Assembly: GCA_029204225.1 (NCBI GenBank)
Contig: CM055103.1
Location: 24,422,853 to 24,486,852, forward strand
DNA: 64,000 nt
Direction: 5' to 3'
DNA from: Diphasiastrum complanatum
Lineage: Eukaryota > Streptophyta > Lycopodiopsida > Lycopodiales > Lycopodiaceae
A program made the position numbers and the translations under genes. Below are positions 47,191-60,751 of the stretch, piece by piece. Below the pieces are notes generated by a model. That model was not told where the DNA came from. It saw only the letters and a list, made by a program, of their open reading frames with translations, and ran no database searches. Within the stretch, counting starts at the first letter, position 1; every line of letters begins with the position of its first letter.

Positions 47191-48805
47191 GGTGCTCTAA
47201 GGAAGGAGGCAAAGAAAAAACTGCAAGGAAAAGGACTTAGAGAACTTGAGACCACTACTCAAGGAGACTAAGCCATAATAAGTGACAAAATTTCCAGAAT
47301 TCACACATGTGGGGAATGTCCACAAGAGTGACTGATCTTAATTAAGCTTTGTGATTGGCACTATAACCTGATTTTAGATTGATCAACAAAATCTAGTTCA
47401 GAAGAAATGGCTAATCCACAATCTAGCATGCTAATCAACAGAATATAATAGCAATGATCAAAGAATGAGAAAATACAAGATTTCAATGTATGAGCATTAG
47501 CCTCAACACGAGTTAGAGAGAGAGAGAGCTAGAGAGATAACAAGCAATATTTGTTTAGATCCAAAATGACATGAGATAGCTACAAAACTTTGGTTCTTCA
47601 TTATCAATTGTGTGGAGAGCTACACATATTTATGGAGATTGAGGTAGCTCGAGGTAAAACCATATCTATCCATTCCAAAATGACATCTAAAGTGACATCT
47701 AGAGTCTGTGACATTTGTCACTTGTCATGCACGAAATTCTACCAACTTTTTAGTGTGTAGGTGGAAGATTACAAGGAGGTGGATTAAGCCCAAGAAAGAG
47801 GCTAAGAAAAATAAGAAAAAGGGCACACAGGTCTGTACTTGCAACAAGTATAGTTGTGTACTTTTAATTTTATTTTTTCACCTTTCTTTAAAATTTTATG
47901 AAGCCAAAGTTTGGTTGAAAATTGCTTTAGAAATGTAACTTACAAGGTTTATAAAGTTTGTAAGTTTTATTTCATAACTTAGAAAGCTATTTTTTTTTAA
48001 CATAAGTTAAGAAAGTTTATAACTTATGAACTTAGAAATCAAACTTTGCAAGGCTTCAACGTCTACCTTCAAGAAACAAGTCTGAAGTTTACAAATTTAA
48101 TACTTCATGATTAAAGTTTGAAACGTAATTTTCAAGTACAAAGGTCAACACTTTGTTTAATAACAAAGTTCACAAGGTTTAGGAAGTTTGAACTGCAAGT
48201 TCGTTTTTTTTTTCAACCATTTACAAAGCTCAACATTTACAAAGTTTATTATGCTTTGCAACTTGACATCACATCACAAGTACTTTGAAAAAGTACAAAT
48301 AAGATGCAATTATGGAGATTCCTAACTCCTCTTCCCCAACAAATAAGTTGCTGCCTACGCCTCCCTGCTGCCTACGCCTGCCTGTCCGCTTGAGAATCAA
48401 GGAAATTGTCAGAAACCAAATGGCCGCGTGCGCGCAGGCGTGCAGGTGCCCAGCGGAATTTTTTTTTTTCAAATAGTTTTTTGCACTAGACAAAAACCCT
48501 GAATGCAAAATTTTTTGATTTCCAAGTCCCAAAATAAGGCCAGAAAACGAAATTGGCTTTTGAAGTTTTTAAAACCGCAAAAGATCCAAAAAAAAACCGA
48601 CTACTACCACCATAGCTAGCAAAGGTGGTTCGTTTTCAATCAAAACGACCTCGGATTGAGACGAACCAAAAAGCAAAGTTGTTCAGTTCGATTCAAGGAA
48701 ATCAACTAAGCCTTTAAAAACATCAGGTAAAATCTTAAACCAACCAAAAACGTAAGTTAGAGCGAATGCACCTTATTCACAATGATTAGTGGGTCTAATA
48801 CTAAC
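47191..48805 (-). other. Gypsy 5' untranslated leader and primer binding site
   Basis: About 1.6 kb between the 5' LTR and gag, AT-rich with no open frame. Next to the LTR the minus strand reads TAGTATTAGACCC (48791-48803). This is a decayed TGGTATCAGAGCC primer site; two of its three changes look like cytosine deamination. Confidence 0.7.
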
Positions 48806-49322
48806 TGTTAGAATCCCCATCGTCGTGTCGGTAATTGCTAAAGCACAAACAAGTGACGAACGCTACGTTACCACCCAACCATAGAGGTACTGCCACCTCA
48901 CCTCCGTGCACTGAAGCTACAGACCACCATCAAGCAAGCTCGGATCTCATGTAAGCCATGGTGTCCCATACCACCATGCCTTACCCTCGACCCTCACCTA
49001 CCTACATCCTGAGGCCTAGATACTCATCCTGACCTGACCACTAGTGGAAGAGCTCTTCAGAGAATGAATGCCCAGCTCATGGAGATCCACCTCTATATAC
49101 ATAGTCTAGGTGGGTCATCTCCCTCCACATGAGTCACGCATGACCAACGACAAGCGACAGTTGTGCACACTGATGCGGGTCCATAACAACAAGTCCACCG
49201 CGCGCCAATGAGACATTGACATGTGGCACCCATAAGATCTATAACTCCAGATCAACGTTCCGTCCCATTACTGAGACCGTCACCTCAAGTTTCCTGTTGC
49301 GTACCCTTATGGGTACGTAACA
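48806..49322 (-). mobile_element. Chromodomain gypsy, 5' LTR
   Basis: A 517-bp partner of 42068-42559 (TGTTAGAATC ... GGGTACGTAACA). It carries several indels and several percent mismatches by eye. It is followed by CCTCC (49323-49327), the intact target duplication. Confidence 0.92.
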
Positions 49323-49568
49323 CCTCCCCAGCTTGCGTTGAAAAATCCACTGAGCCGATGAAGATTGTCGTTGTTGACTTCCCATAGCAGATGCACTAGT
49401 CCATAGTAGCTCGAATGTATCTCATGACTCTTATAAGAGCTTTCCAATGGGTAATGCCAAAATTGGTCATGAATTGGCCGACTGAGCTGACTGCAAAAGC
49501 TATATCAGGTCTTGTGCAGACCATTGCTTAACATCGGATTTAGGAGAGTAGAGGAGATAAATCCAACA
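49323..49568 (-). mobile_element. Copia-C continuation and 5' LTR stub
   Basis: 49323-49530 resumes the Copia-A-like RNase H/RT sequence exactly where 42062 left off (CCCCAGCTTGC...). It then jumps at about 49531 to the LTR tail GGATTTAGGAGAGTAGAGGA ... AAATCCAACA. Most of pol, gag and the 5' LTR are deleted. GATCT follows at 49569 and also occurs at 40882-40886, a possible target duplication. Confidence 0.8.
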
Positions 49569-50700
49569 GATCTTTAACCGCACTATCCCATATTCCAGAG
49601 ATCTTAAAAAATCCATGTGGATTTCCCATACCAGATATGCACATATCCATTCCAGCAAGTACTGGAGTACCCCCATTTTTTTTCCTAATGGATCACAATA
49701 ATGTATTTACAAAATTGTGATTTAACAAGAATCTGCACATGATTTTACCATCACATAAACAACCCATCTGGTTGGCACCAAGATTCTCGAATTCCTACCA
49801 TATGAGAGTTCCAACTCTTAGGAATAAGGCTCATTACAGTACAAATGTGAACCAAGTGTCCATTCTCACTTCCATGTCACAATTTCCAACAACAACTAGG
49901 GAACTCAAAAAATCGGTATTATGCAATTTTCTTACAGGGATTATAATCTAAATCACATAACACAATCACATTTACATACACAAATGTCTCATTTTCTTCC
50001 ACGCTTAGTCTTTTCGGTCACCCGAAAAATTTCATTAGCTAAGGCACCGAAAACTCCTTTCTCACAAGTAAATGCTAGGCTGCTTCCCTTTTCACTACAC
50101 CGACTTACGTATTACTTTGTTAAAATTGTCTGAACTAATGAAAAATCAATAAAATTTGGATTCAGGGTACATCTTTTACAATATCCAACATATAAGTTTT
50201 GTCAAAGATAGAGCTACCTCCAAATATTATCAACCTTATTCTGTTAATTCTCTAGAAAATCACTTTAATAAGTATCTCAAATGCTTTAGCTTGCCCAATC
50301 CTAATGATCGAAATCATTGAGGGACAAGCCTATCGGTGCTCCTCCGAGTTGGAAAAGAAGAACCATAAACACCATTTAACTATACTCCAGAGTTAAGTGA
50401 CTAACTAGCATAATACTCCAAAGTTAAGTGGCTAACTAGCATAATACCAAGGAATCAAATCCCTTTACTAGGTACATGCCTGAGAACTGTACCACTTCCA
50501 TTGTTCTGTCAAGATCGGTTTAGAAAGATTCAGATCGATTAATACAGTTTGACACAAATGTAACGGTACCAAAGTTCCACAAAAATTGGACTTACAGGTA
50601 ACACACCAAAGTTAAATTACCAAAAGCCTAATGTCAAGTTGATAAGGCCTAATACATGCATATTGTCATGGAGAAGAAAAAACCAAATTCCTTCTATTAG
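49569..50700. other. Unannotated stretch
   Basis: AT-rich with only short open frames and no recognised product. A doubled ACTCCA.AGTTAAGTG.CTAACTAGCATAATAC occurs at about 50383-50440. Confidence 0.5.
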
Positions 50701-52262
50701 AAAGACTTTTGAGCCAAACCACCCAACTAATCCTAGATCCCTCATGGATCTAGCCCCCAAGCCATGCCATGTATTAGCAAGAGGAGAAGAGCTCAACTGA
50801 TAACCTAGACCAAAGTTGTCGACAAGATAATCTCTAACTCAATATATAGAGAGTAGAGTCCTGTGCATGAACCCATGCAATCCCCATGCAGGTCAATTAC
50901 AAATAGCTCACAACTCTTCATCAACATGAATGCTTGTAGAACTGCGACCCTCTAAAGCTTACCTTTGTAACTGAACAGAGGTTCCAACCTCTACCATATT
51001 AGATTTTACAGAGGCAATGAAACATGCAACAGTGTCCCAAAGACAAGCAAAAAGAGTTATTGTAGGTTTTACAATTCTGAACTCTTTCTAGAGTCAGCAA
51101 GCAATAGTCCAAGAAAAGTTTCACAAGGTGGTTCAACTGCATGTTCTTTTAATCTACTCCAAACAATTATGACCTCACTAATCACTTAGCATCATTAAAA
51201 TGGTTTCTACAAGTAGCTGATTAAATCCAAACATATGCAGTTACAACCGCTTACTACTTGCTTTCTATTGCAATTTAGCAAATCTAGATAACATCATAAC
51301 CAATTTTTGTCCAACAACATGCATGCTAACATGAGGAAAAAAAACTTCAAATCCTGACATGCAACTACTAGAATCCAATATAAACATTACTATCAGTTTA
51401 TTCTACAAGACAAATTGATTCAAAATCAATCCGTCAATGAATAAAAGGTTACATAACCAGATTTCGAACGATTGGAACTCATGCATATATTCAGCCAAGC
51501 AAAATTGCTATAAAGCAAGCAGCCATAATCCAACAAAGCAAATCCTTCAAAAGCACTTGGAAGATTTCTCAAGAAACAAGTAATTACAATTAATTCATGC
51601 TAATTCTCAACATCTTTAACAAAATCACACATGTAGAAGTGCACTCTACCAATTTTGAAAAGCATGCTTCAAACTGAAATTAGTGAATCCACTTCCCTTG
51701 AGAAAATAGCACTCCCACCGAGACATAAATCCAAGCGCTCACAACTTCCAATTCGGTGTAGAGCTTGTCTCCATCCCATCCAAGATCGCATCTTAGCTAG
51801 AGCTCTGATACCAATGTAAAGACCACTAGGGAGAACCCCTAAGATGAGGATAGGAGAACACATTAAGAGAGGACTATGGAGCCAAACTGCCCAACCAAAC
51901 CTAGATCAAACCTGAATCTAGCCCCCAAGCCATGCCATGTAATAGCAAGAGGAGAAGAGCTCAACTGGTAACCTGAACCAAGTCGTCGACGAGATAATGC
52001 CTACCTCAATATATAGAGAGTAGAGTCCTGTGCATGAACCCATGCAATCCCCATGTAGATCAACTATAAATAAGTCACAGCTCTTCATGCATTCCTCCTG
52101 CCTATATCCGTCACACGTACATGCACTCCTCCATATGTCTCAATTAGAGTGTCTGGGTCCTCTCAAGGTCATTAGTCACAAACAAGCCTCGACGTGGAAA
52201 TAAAATCTAGGCGTGACTAATAATCTCGAACACTAGAGGTCAGGTCTACCATATTAGGACTA
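50700..52262 (-). mobile_element. Short non-autonomous LTR-type element
   Basis: Direct repeats at about 50708-51000 and 51816-52262 share AGCCAAAC..CCCAAC, TAGCCCCCAAGCCATGCCAT, AGAGCTCAACTG.TAACCT and TATATAGAGAGTAGAGTCCT. The right copy starts TGTAAAGACC. Next to it the minus strand reads TTGGTATCAGAGC (51803-51815), a primer binding site. The internal part (about 800 bp) has no gag or pol, only a 64-aa frame. The outer edges of the left copy are uncertain. Confidence 0.65.
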
Positions 52263-54121
52263 TTCCATGTCCTTAGCTGAATATGGCCATAACACTTTGC
52301 CTTAGAATTTGTCATTGACTTTGTATTTCAATCAATAGATGATCTATAGTGCAAAAGCAAAACTTAGGAGATCAATGTCACATATTAGGGCATTCCCACA
52401 CGTGTGAATTTTCACAGTGGTTGGTCATATTGTAGATAAGACAATATTGACCACCTCTAACCTTTGTCTCAATTGTGGACATTCATTTTTCATGTCATTA
52501 CTTGCGTACAGAGGGCATAGACTCTTGTCTAGCTACACTTGTGTGTTTCCTAGCTGCAAGCTTTTTAGCTTTTGGAAAATCGTTGTGGTAAGGTGAAAAG
52601 TAAGCTTCCTAAAATGTTCGTTGCTCTGTGTATACAACTATTCTATGGCTAAGATTATACTATTAGTACTATTGGCTATAGAGGTTGAGGCATCATCATT
52701 AAGCTTATCCTTACACTTAGCCTGTCATTATTTCCGGTGTTTCATTTCATTGGAGGAGTTATCCAAGTCAAAGCTTAAAACATCATGCACGAGGTTGAAA
52801 AAGGGTTGCCTTGCATTTTAGATTCTTTTATATTGTAAAATCACCAACATTAAACAAAAGGTTGAGAAATGGTGGTTCATGCATTGCAGACGCTTTAAGT
52901 GCATTAGCTCAATCATTGACACATTGACTCATAAAGTGACAATTGGGGAATGTGAAGCCAACTACCATGACTTGGATAAATTCACATTGGGGCATGAGCT
53001 CCAATCTCACTGTCCTCAACCATCTATCAAGCAACATGTATTACATTGATGTTGAATTTTTTTCAAACCAAAAATGCATTTAGACATGTGTTCACATCTC
53101 ATAATTACCAATTTCATGTACAATTTTCAATGAGAGTACTTGACATGCCACCAAGGCAAACCATGCTTCCTAGGTAGGTAGTTGAATGGTATATGCAACT
53201 CATGATCTCCAACATGCCCACACCATGCTCCAATCATGTCTCCTGCTTGTCTACAATTTTCACACACTGATACATGTTTGTTATCTTTTCATGTATGATG
53301 CCATTGATCTATATATTTCTTCAAACTATATTTGAAGTGAAATTTTTTTGATCTCTCATGTCTCTCCATGTATACACCATTTCCATGACCATAAATCCTG
53401 CTCAACTACCCAATTTTCCCTAGTCTCATTTGCCATAAATCCTCAAAATTACATTGTATCCAAAGCATATTTTTGCATCACCCCCATTGACCATCTCTCG
53501 GTGACTTCGTGTATGCTCTTGGATCATTAAACTTCATTTCACATGTTGGTTGTATTTCTACTCTTCTTAGTGGCTAGGCCTAATGAGGGATTCGTGTGTA
53601 GTATAGTGGTAGATCGGTCGTCCACCTTCTAAGATCTAATAAAAGCTTTCAACTGGAAATAAAAACATAAACAAAAGAAGAGCACCAAGGCTTCCCAACT
53701 GGTGCTCAGAACGAGATCTAACTAGACTTGGTTAAGGCTTCCTAACTAACCCAAGATTAACAAAATAAATAGACTCTTGCTAAGGCTTACCCCAATAGCA
53801 AGATGATAAGTTAATTCCTATTTAACACCCAAAAGGGATTTGGAAATAAGATTGCGGCTAATACTAAGCATCAAGCAAATAGAAGCATGCCACAATAAAA
53901 CCTATGAAAAGGAGGCAAGAGGAGGCCCGAGCACCTTCCCTCAAGCTATGCACCTCCCAAAGGGAACACAATGAAAATAGAAGACAATCTCAAGAGAGAA
54001 CAATTTAGCATAATCTCAAAGCATTATAAAAAGATTTTTGGGACCATCACTTAACAAAGGAAGGAAATTCTCTTGGGTACTTTTCAAGCATAATATGACA
54101 TAGGATGTAGGTGCCTGTTCA
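52263..54121. other. Unannotated stretch
   Basis: No gene recognised. There are only short frames without family resemblance. Confidence 0.5.
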
Positions 54122-54219
54122 CTAAATATGCAAAAAGGGCTTGATGGCGTAGAGTCCGCTCCTCGTAAGTGTCATCAACTGGCATTTGTTTTGGGATAAA
54201 CGACGATTTAAAAATGAGC

Positions 54220-55000
54220 AAGATTGATTTGTCCAAAGTGAAATCACTGGAAGGGCTTCGAAGAAAGGATTTAGAAACGTGTTAGATTCATTGGATATCG
54301 TCCAAAAATTCAAACGTTGGGTGGTCATATGTTTGATGGACTGGACGGATCCAATTTTGCTCGGTTCCGACGTCACTTGTCCCAAAGGTTTTTTGCCAGA
54401 AATTATGCAGTTTAGGACATGGGAAAATGAACTAATTTGCATTTTTCTACCCATCAATCCAATTTTTCCAAAACGGTGTCAATTTCTCCAATTTTTTTTT
54501 TTTGTCCAGTGTGCAACGTTGAGGGGAACTTGCAAGAACAAATTTGAAATGGAATGGGGCAGATGAGGGCTTCAGGGAAAGGCAGTGGGGATCAGTTTCC
54601 AAGATTGGGTCAGATTGTATGGATATCATCTGAAAATGCAGATGGGAGGTGGTTTGTGAATCCAACACGGATTGGTAAAATCCATTCTAGGTCATTTTTG
54701 ATATCGTTATTCCCAAAACAGTTTTTGTGTCAAAATGGAACACAATTAGGGCATGGAAAGTGGACTAGTTTTGCAAATTTTCCTTCCATCATTCTGTTTA
54801 TCCAAAGATGGTTGGTTTTTTTTTTCCTATATTTGCTTTTTCCGAATAGTGGGCAGCCTTGAGGGGAACTTGCGGGAGTGGAACGACAATGTGAGGTGCC
54901 CAGACTTTTCGTCCTAAGTCAAGCCCTGGAAAGGGCTTCGGAGGAAGGATTAAGGTCGGTTCCAGTAACGATGTTGGATATGGTGGATCGTGCTCCAAAA
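54220..55000. repeat. Diverged tandem repeat, about 314-366-bp period
   Basis: Units start with GGGCTTC at about 54253, 54567 and 54933. Shared landmarks in order are TTGGATAT.GTCCAAAA, ACATGG.AAA.T.AACTA.TTTGCA and TTGAGGGGAACTTGC (near 54520 and 54860). The copies are strongly diverged, so this is an old array or a pair of LTR-like copies. Confidence 0.6.
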
Positions 55001-55959
55001 TTCACGAAACACGATAAGGGACGGATTCATTTGTCCCCAAAATAGTTAAATATGTGCTGTTCTACAAGATTGTGTGAGATATGTGGAGATGCTATGTAGT
55101 GAATACAAAAAATTGTGCCTGTCATAATCCTGATGTGTACCAGATTCTTTTTTTCTTGTAGTGATGATCATCCAAGAACTACTCAAAGAAAACATGTTAA
55201 AGTAAAGAAGCTCAAAGCAATTTTCATCAAAGAAAAGATTTTTCATCTTTCTTTGACAAACCCAAGAGCAAAGCTTGCATCCATAGTAGATACACTATTT
55301 GCTCAGTTGATTCAATCTGTCTGCATTCTAGAAATGGCACATCTCAATTTTAAAGTGGTTAGACCTTGGCATGGGATAAACACAAACTATGCAATGAATA
55401 TAATTTTGAGGTCACTACATAAGCCTTTTTTTTCCCTCAAGCTGATGGAAAATACAAGATAAATGAAACAACCAATAATATAGTACTGTGAAATCTCTCA
55501 TCAAGCATGGTTAGCTATCTCAAATTTAGCTTTGATGATGATAATGTATATATTAAGGATTCTCATATTTAAGCTTTTGTCTTTTGGTGTTTATCTATAT
55601 CTTATCCATTGGCATATTGACATTTATTCTATCTACTCATTTTTTTGCTCGTTGATGTTAGAAGTGAAAATCTTACTTCTATATTGGGTTGACGTTTCTT
55701 CTATCTCTAGTTCTCGTTGGATGCCATCTAGGCACAAGTCTAGTGAGTATAGGGATTCATTCCTTGTAAGCATTAGGGTTTCACAAATGATGTTATTTCC
55801 TCTTGAATCTCTATCCCAAGGCAATGATCATCCATTGTTACTTTACTAATGTGTGAATTCATGTCATCATTGCAGCTATGATGGGCTAAGTTTTCACAAA
55901 GGAACATGTTAAATCATTAAAGAGGTTTTGTTGGTATTAATTGACTTGATTATTGACGA

Positions 55960-56215
55960 AGGTTCTGGGCTCCTCAATGGTCGAGATAGATAGCAAGAAA
56001 AATCGACACTGTTCGGAAAAACCGGACCAATGGACTAGAAAAACAAAGCTGGTCCTTTTTCCATGCCCTAACTACATCGTTTTTGGCATGAACTCTGTTT
56101 TGGGACAAAACTACATCGAAAATGAACAGCCGTCTAGTCCGTATTGGGTTCACGAGCCTGTGACCACCCCAAACCCTAACTTTTGGACAATATCCATTGA
56201 ATTCGACCAATGACT
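55960..56215. repeat. Inverted copy of the 54.2-kb repeat
   Basis: The reverse complement aligns with the first 54.2-kb unit: GGATATTGTCCAAAA, GGGTGGTCA, TTGTCCCAAA, TTAGG.CATGG and TTTTTCC.AA..GTGTC occur in the same order. Confidence 0.6.
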
Positions 56216-57734
56216 GAAACTAGATCGACCAACTTTCTCTATAGTTTCTTTTTGGATCTACTTTGCAAGGATGTTTATTTTTCGGCACTAAATCGCTTAG
56301 CGGCCTAGATTTTTCTGCAGACACTCGTCGATGTCGCCCACTGGCCAAAAACAATGCCTAACCAAAACCCTGATTGTTCGGCAACACTGGACCATTACTC
56401 AGGAGAATGTAAGACTAGTCCTTTCTATATGCTATGTGCGAGAAACAAACTTGTGTATATTAATATCGTAGTGCTTTTAATGTGGGTTGCAAAAATATTA
56501 TCAAAACTTGTATATATGGTTTACAAAAAAATTGTAGTGTTGTAGATATTGAGAATTTCATATGTATATATGAAGAAGTTGCAAACACTTAGAACCTGTG
56601 AATACATGTACAACAACAATATAATGTGTTGAAGCGAATGACATAGCAAGAAATCAATGTATGCTTTGAAATCACATTGTTAGAAGTCAAAATACATTCA
56701 CAAGCATGCATGAAAAGTCGCAAAATCGTGGAGCAATAGCTCTCATGTATATAAATGTAAAATGGGGCACCAAAAATTGCAATACATGCCATGGAATATC
56801 AACTACTAGTTTGAGTGACTCTCAAACTCATCCTCACGCTCAATAGTATGTGCCTCATCTTCGACTCGGAGGGCAATACATCATCATCCTCTCTAGTGGA
56901 GGAGTAGCCATGGTGTGCCTCAACCCTAGGCCTGTCTCTACCTTTGGTGATGAATGACAGACAACCTCTAGGTATGTGAAAACCAAAAACCTTGGATGAT
57001 CTACCAGCCTGATTGAATGTCTATCCACCTAGACCCCTGGCGATCCCTAACCCCTACCAATGCTAGAACCTCTTGGTCTACCGCGTGAGCTCTGAGTCTG
57101 GGATATGTACAGTGAAACATAGGGCTCTGTAGGTGCTGGAGGTTATGACACTGCTACTGTGCGGTAATTTACTGATCTAGCCGATGCATGATGTGTTGCT
57201 ATTGCCATCCCTGCGATTGTGGAGCTGCTCTCTTTGTATTGGTGTCAAGTGAAAACCTCGGACCCGTGCCTAACCTGTTGAAATTATAATTCCACTTCAA
57301 CCATTCGATCCAACTGCCAATGCATTTGCTACCAGTTATTTCTTTCAGGTATCCATGACAGACTCCTAGACTTGGTTATTTACTCGGGAACCTGCTATAG
57401 TTGAAAAACTTGTAGATTTACACACAAGTTCGTGCATGACACTATTGCAAGTCGAGTCATCTTTGACAGTTGACACCTCTGACAAATCGAACTATCCTTC
57501 GATATTCGACAGTCGGGAACAATCGAACTATCGACTGTTACGACAAACTAACGTCTCAAACTATCGTTACTGCTATCGGGTTTTTGTACTTTGTCAAAGA
57601 CTTTATTAAAAAAAATAATAAAAAAACTTGATTAGTGTCAAATATAAACTTTTTTTATCTTTTTAATATTTGATATAAAAATATTAAGATTAAAAAAGAT
57701 AAGAAAAACCTAAAAGTTAAAAAACTACAAAATC

Positions 57735-57765
<31 letters not shown>

Positions 57766-58895
57766 AAAAATAAAGATCAAAATCAAAAAATAAATAATCA
57801 AGCAAAAAAAGATAAAAAAAGTATGAAATAAAAGTATAAAATAATAAATAAAAAATTAAAAAATTCTTAATTAAAAGAACTAGAAAAATGAAAATCTTGA
57901 AATAAATATAAAAAATAAATGAATAAACCAAAAAAATAAGAGTTTAAATATTTTAATTAAATTTAAAAAAATGAGAGTAGTTTGATGATTTATAAATAAT
58001 GCAGAGAGTGCTACAAATAGTAGATTTTTAATTTTAAATTGACAATAACTAACCATTTATGAACAACAATATTTACTTGGAAAAAAGATTTGGGTTAATT
58101 CAATACCCATCGTTCTCAATTTGTTATCAATAAAAAAACATCAATTTACAAGATTTCTTGTCAATGTTAGAAGTCGATTAAAAAAAAAGATATGTTAGTT
58201 GATTTTAATGAAAAAGATATCTAGAACCTCATATGTAAAAAGAGAGCATCGATAATATATCAAATTCCATTTTAATAAAGAACAAATTCTTTGAAAAATG
58301 TGCTAAAAAAAAAGGATATGTATATATATTTTGGGCCCACCTGTATTTTTATGGAATTTGGCTTCTAAAAATTGTGTTGTATTTTTTCAATGAAATAATT
58401 TAGAGATTGACTCATTAAAAAGCACGATTTAAGAGTAAAAATAGATGATCTAAAAAATAACCAAAAAGGTTACTCTTTTTTAAATCAAAGTCCCAAAACA
58501 AATGTCATTGTGTTCATTTTACATTATGCCTGGGCCCTTGGACATTTTTTATGGTCCATAGATTTTGACTTTTTCTGAAGTGTAATGTGATTTTCCACAT
58601 TCTTTATGGATATTATGAGGCATAAAATGCTTGGAAAAGTTTAATGGACTTTAAGATTTCGTAGTGGATACCTCATGCATATTATGCCATTTTTAGATAA
58701 ATTAAAAAGATGAAAATGGGTTATTTTCAGGCAGATTCTGCACTTTTTTTTCCTGCCTGTCTGTGCCCGTCCGTACGGATTACTACTGCCATGTAGCACA
58801 TTTGTGTTGGTTAGTCAAAGTCAAACCTGCCTATTATGCTTCGTACTGTGCTTCTGAAAAAATTTCAGGTATCCATTACACAATGGAAGGAGCGC
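56216..58895. other. Non-coding, including A-rich low-complexity DNA
   Basis: 57600-58000 is very A-rich with a 36-bp A-run near 57727-57762. A cluster of GACAGT/CGAACTATCG words, including an inverted pair ACAGTCG/CGACTGT, lies near 57505-57540. No gene recognised. Confidence 0.6.
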
Positions 58896-59157
58896 TTCCA
58901 TAATACATAATGCGTCACATGTTAATTTCACAAATGATAATCTACTTTACATTTCATTCTATGGCCCTTTTCCATAAAATAAAACAACTCAGGCACAACT
59001 CCGGGCCGAGCCTAAATTTTTTGGAAATCCTTACGGGCAAAATGGCCTCTGCTTGGCTCATTCCATAATACATTATGCGTCACATGTTAATTTCACAATG
59101 ATAATCTAATTTACATTTCATTCTATGGCCCTTTTCCATAAAACAACTCAGGCACAA
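58896..59157. repeat. Direct duplication, about 100-bp copies 165 bp apart
   Basis: 58896-58998 and 59061-59157 are nearly identical (TTCCATAATACAT.ATGCGTC ... CAACTCAGGCACAA). They differ by a few substitutions and two small deletions. This is a recent local duplication downstream of the transporter gene. Confidence 0.9.
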
Positions 59158-59729
59158 AGCTGAAATAGTAATTTCCAAAGGAATGAAGTTCTTTGCATGA
59201 TTCAATCCACTTCAAACATTTGAACTAAATGCCAACACAATCATTTATCTACCATTAATGTCCAAACTCGTCTGAATCCAGAAAACTTCAATGAATCATG
59301 TATATGTAGATGATGGATCATACCAATATTGTAGCTGCTACTGTTGTAGGTATTATTGGTTCTGGATTCGACACATGTGAAAATTATAGTCTATGATTGA
59401 TTGCAAGAAGTGCAGCAATACACAAATATTAACATTGAGGTATAATTGATCTAACAACCTACATTATTGGCCTTGCGTTGGCTGCCTTCAGTGAGGCAAA
59501 TTGTAGACAATAATCTTGCTAACCAGAGACAGAATGTCATTTTAATGGAGGTTTATGATGTGGTAAGATGGTTGATGTTTCTATTTGAGAGAATGAGGTA
59601 CAACTGTAACCAGCTACAGTATGGCAGATTCAAAACCCCTTCATGCCATCTCCTCCAGGTTGGCTGCCTGTACCCACAACAAACATTTTTAAAAGTATGG
59701 TTACAGTTAGACAATATCAAAATCCCTAC

Positions 59730-59925
59730 TTAGAACCTGATAATGAATGCCAGACGATGCAGCACGTCAGAACACACTAAGTATGCTGAGAATTTTACCT
59801 CCAACAAGGGTGCTGTTGGCAGGACTTCAGCAGATGCAGCTTTCAATGCACTTATTCTCTTCTCTTCCCCTTGGCCCCAAGTCACAAGATATAGCCCGAG
59901 AATGACAAGAATCGCACCAATCAGA
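59730..59925 (-). CDS. WAT1-related transporter, last coding exon
   Basis: Acceptor TTGCAG ends at 59926. Phase 2 from the previous exon reconstitutes LGSLIGAILVILGLYLVTWG QGEEKR, the final transmembrane helix and basic tail typical of plant drug/metabolite transporters. The open frame continues to a stop at 59730. A GAG|GTAAAA in the tail could instead be a donor to a further exon, so the C-terminus is provisional. Confidence 0.8.
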
Positions 59926-60461
59926 CTGCAATGCAAATTAGAAGCTCCAAAGATGAGCATAAGATGATTGTCTAGCAGGATGAGGGAGTTGCAGATTGCT
60001 ATTCCATAAATGGAGCCATATGTTTATGAGCCTTATCAAATAGGAACTTATACAAGTCAGACTTTATTTGCAATATGGGCTCCTGTCAAGTTTTAATCAA
60101 AGCATCCACCCATCAGTCCAATTACCAGAAATTTAGGCTTCACGTAGTTTTATTTATAGCTTCAGATCTTCTATAATTTTCTCCTTTCTACTTGCTAGCA
60201 AACATCCGAGTTTCATTAAGAGAAGGACAAAATGGGTAGAAAATTGGAGGCTTGTTCCCAATAGAGTCACCCAAAGACTTATGGCAAGCACACCCAACAC
60301 TTGCCTCAGATACAAGTGCATCTCTTTATACGATGTAGATCACAAGACAGTTTACACAACTTAACGAGGCAGACCGGAAACAAGTGTTTCTTTTTTGTCC
60401 CTTGCAGTGAAAGTGCTATGTTCAAGGAATTAGGGAGATACAGAAATTTCACTATACATAC

Positions 60462-60619
60462 CTGCCAAGGTTGAGGGTTTCTTTGAGGATAAAGAAACCA
60501 AGGATCGCCACTATCACCGTCTCCAAAGGTTGATATGCAGAAACTATGACAGGTCCACCTCTGCGTATCCGGACACCCCAAGACTGTATACCAGCAACTA
60601 ATCCTGAGGCGATAATGCC
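60462..60619 (-). CDS. WAT1-related transporter, exon 6
   Basis: A 158-bp exon (acceptor CTTTGCAG, donor AG|GTATGT). It encodes GIIASGLVAGIQSWGVRIRR GGPVIVSAYQPLETVIVAIL GFFILKETLNLG, the strongly conserved second EamA half with the KGP-like RGGPV...QPL motif. The frame is intact. Confidence 0.92.
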
Positions 60620-60751
60620 CTGCAAAGAAAAAAAAACTGAGTTGTTTCGTTTGACAAGTTTCGCACTAACAGAAAACCTCAAATAATCCAGAATGCGTTC
60701 AAAAATTGATGTGAGTGAACTATATTAAGTATCCATGCCAACTCAACTCAC

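Noticed and set aside
57725-57931. Phe-rich 68-codon minus-strand frame
   Set aside because: It is an artefact of A-rich low-complexity DNA.
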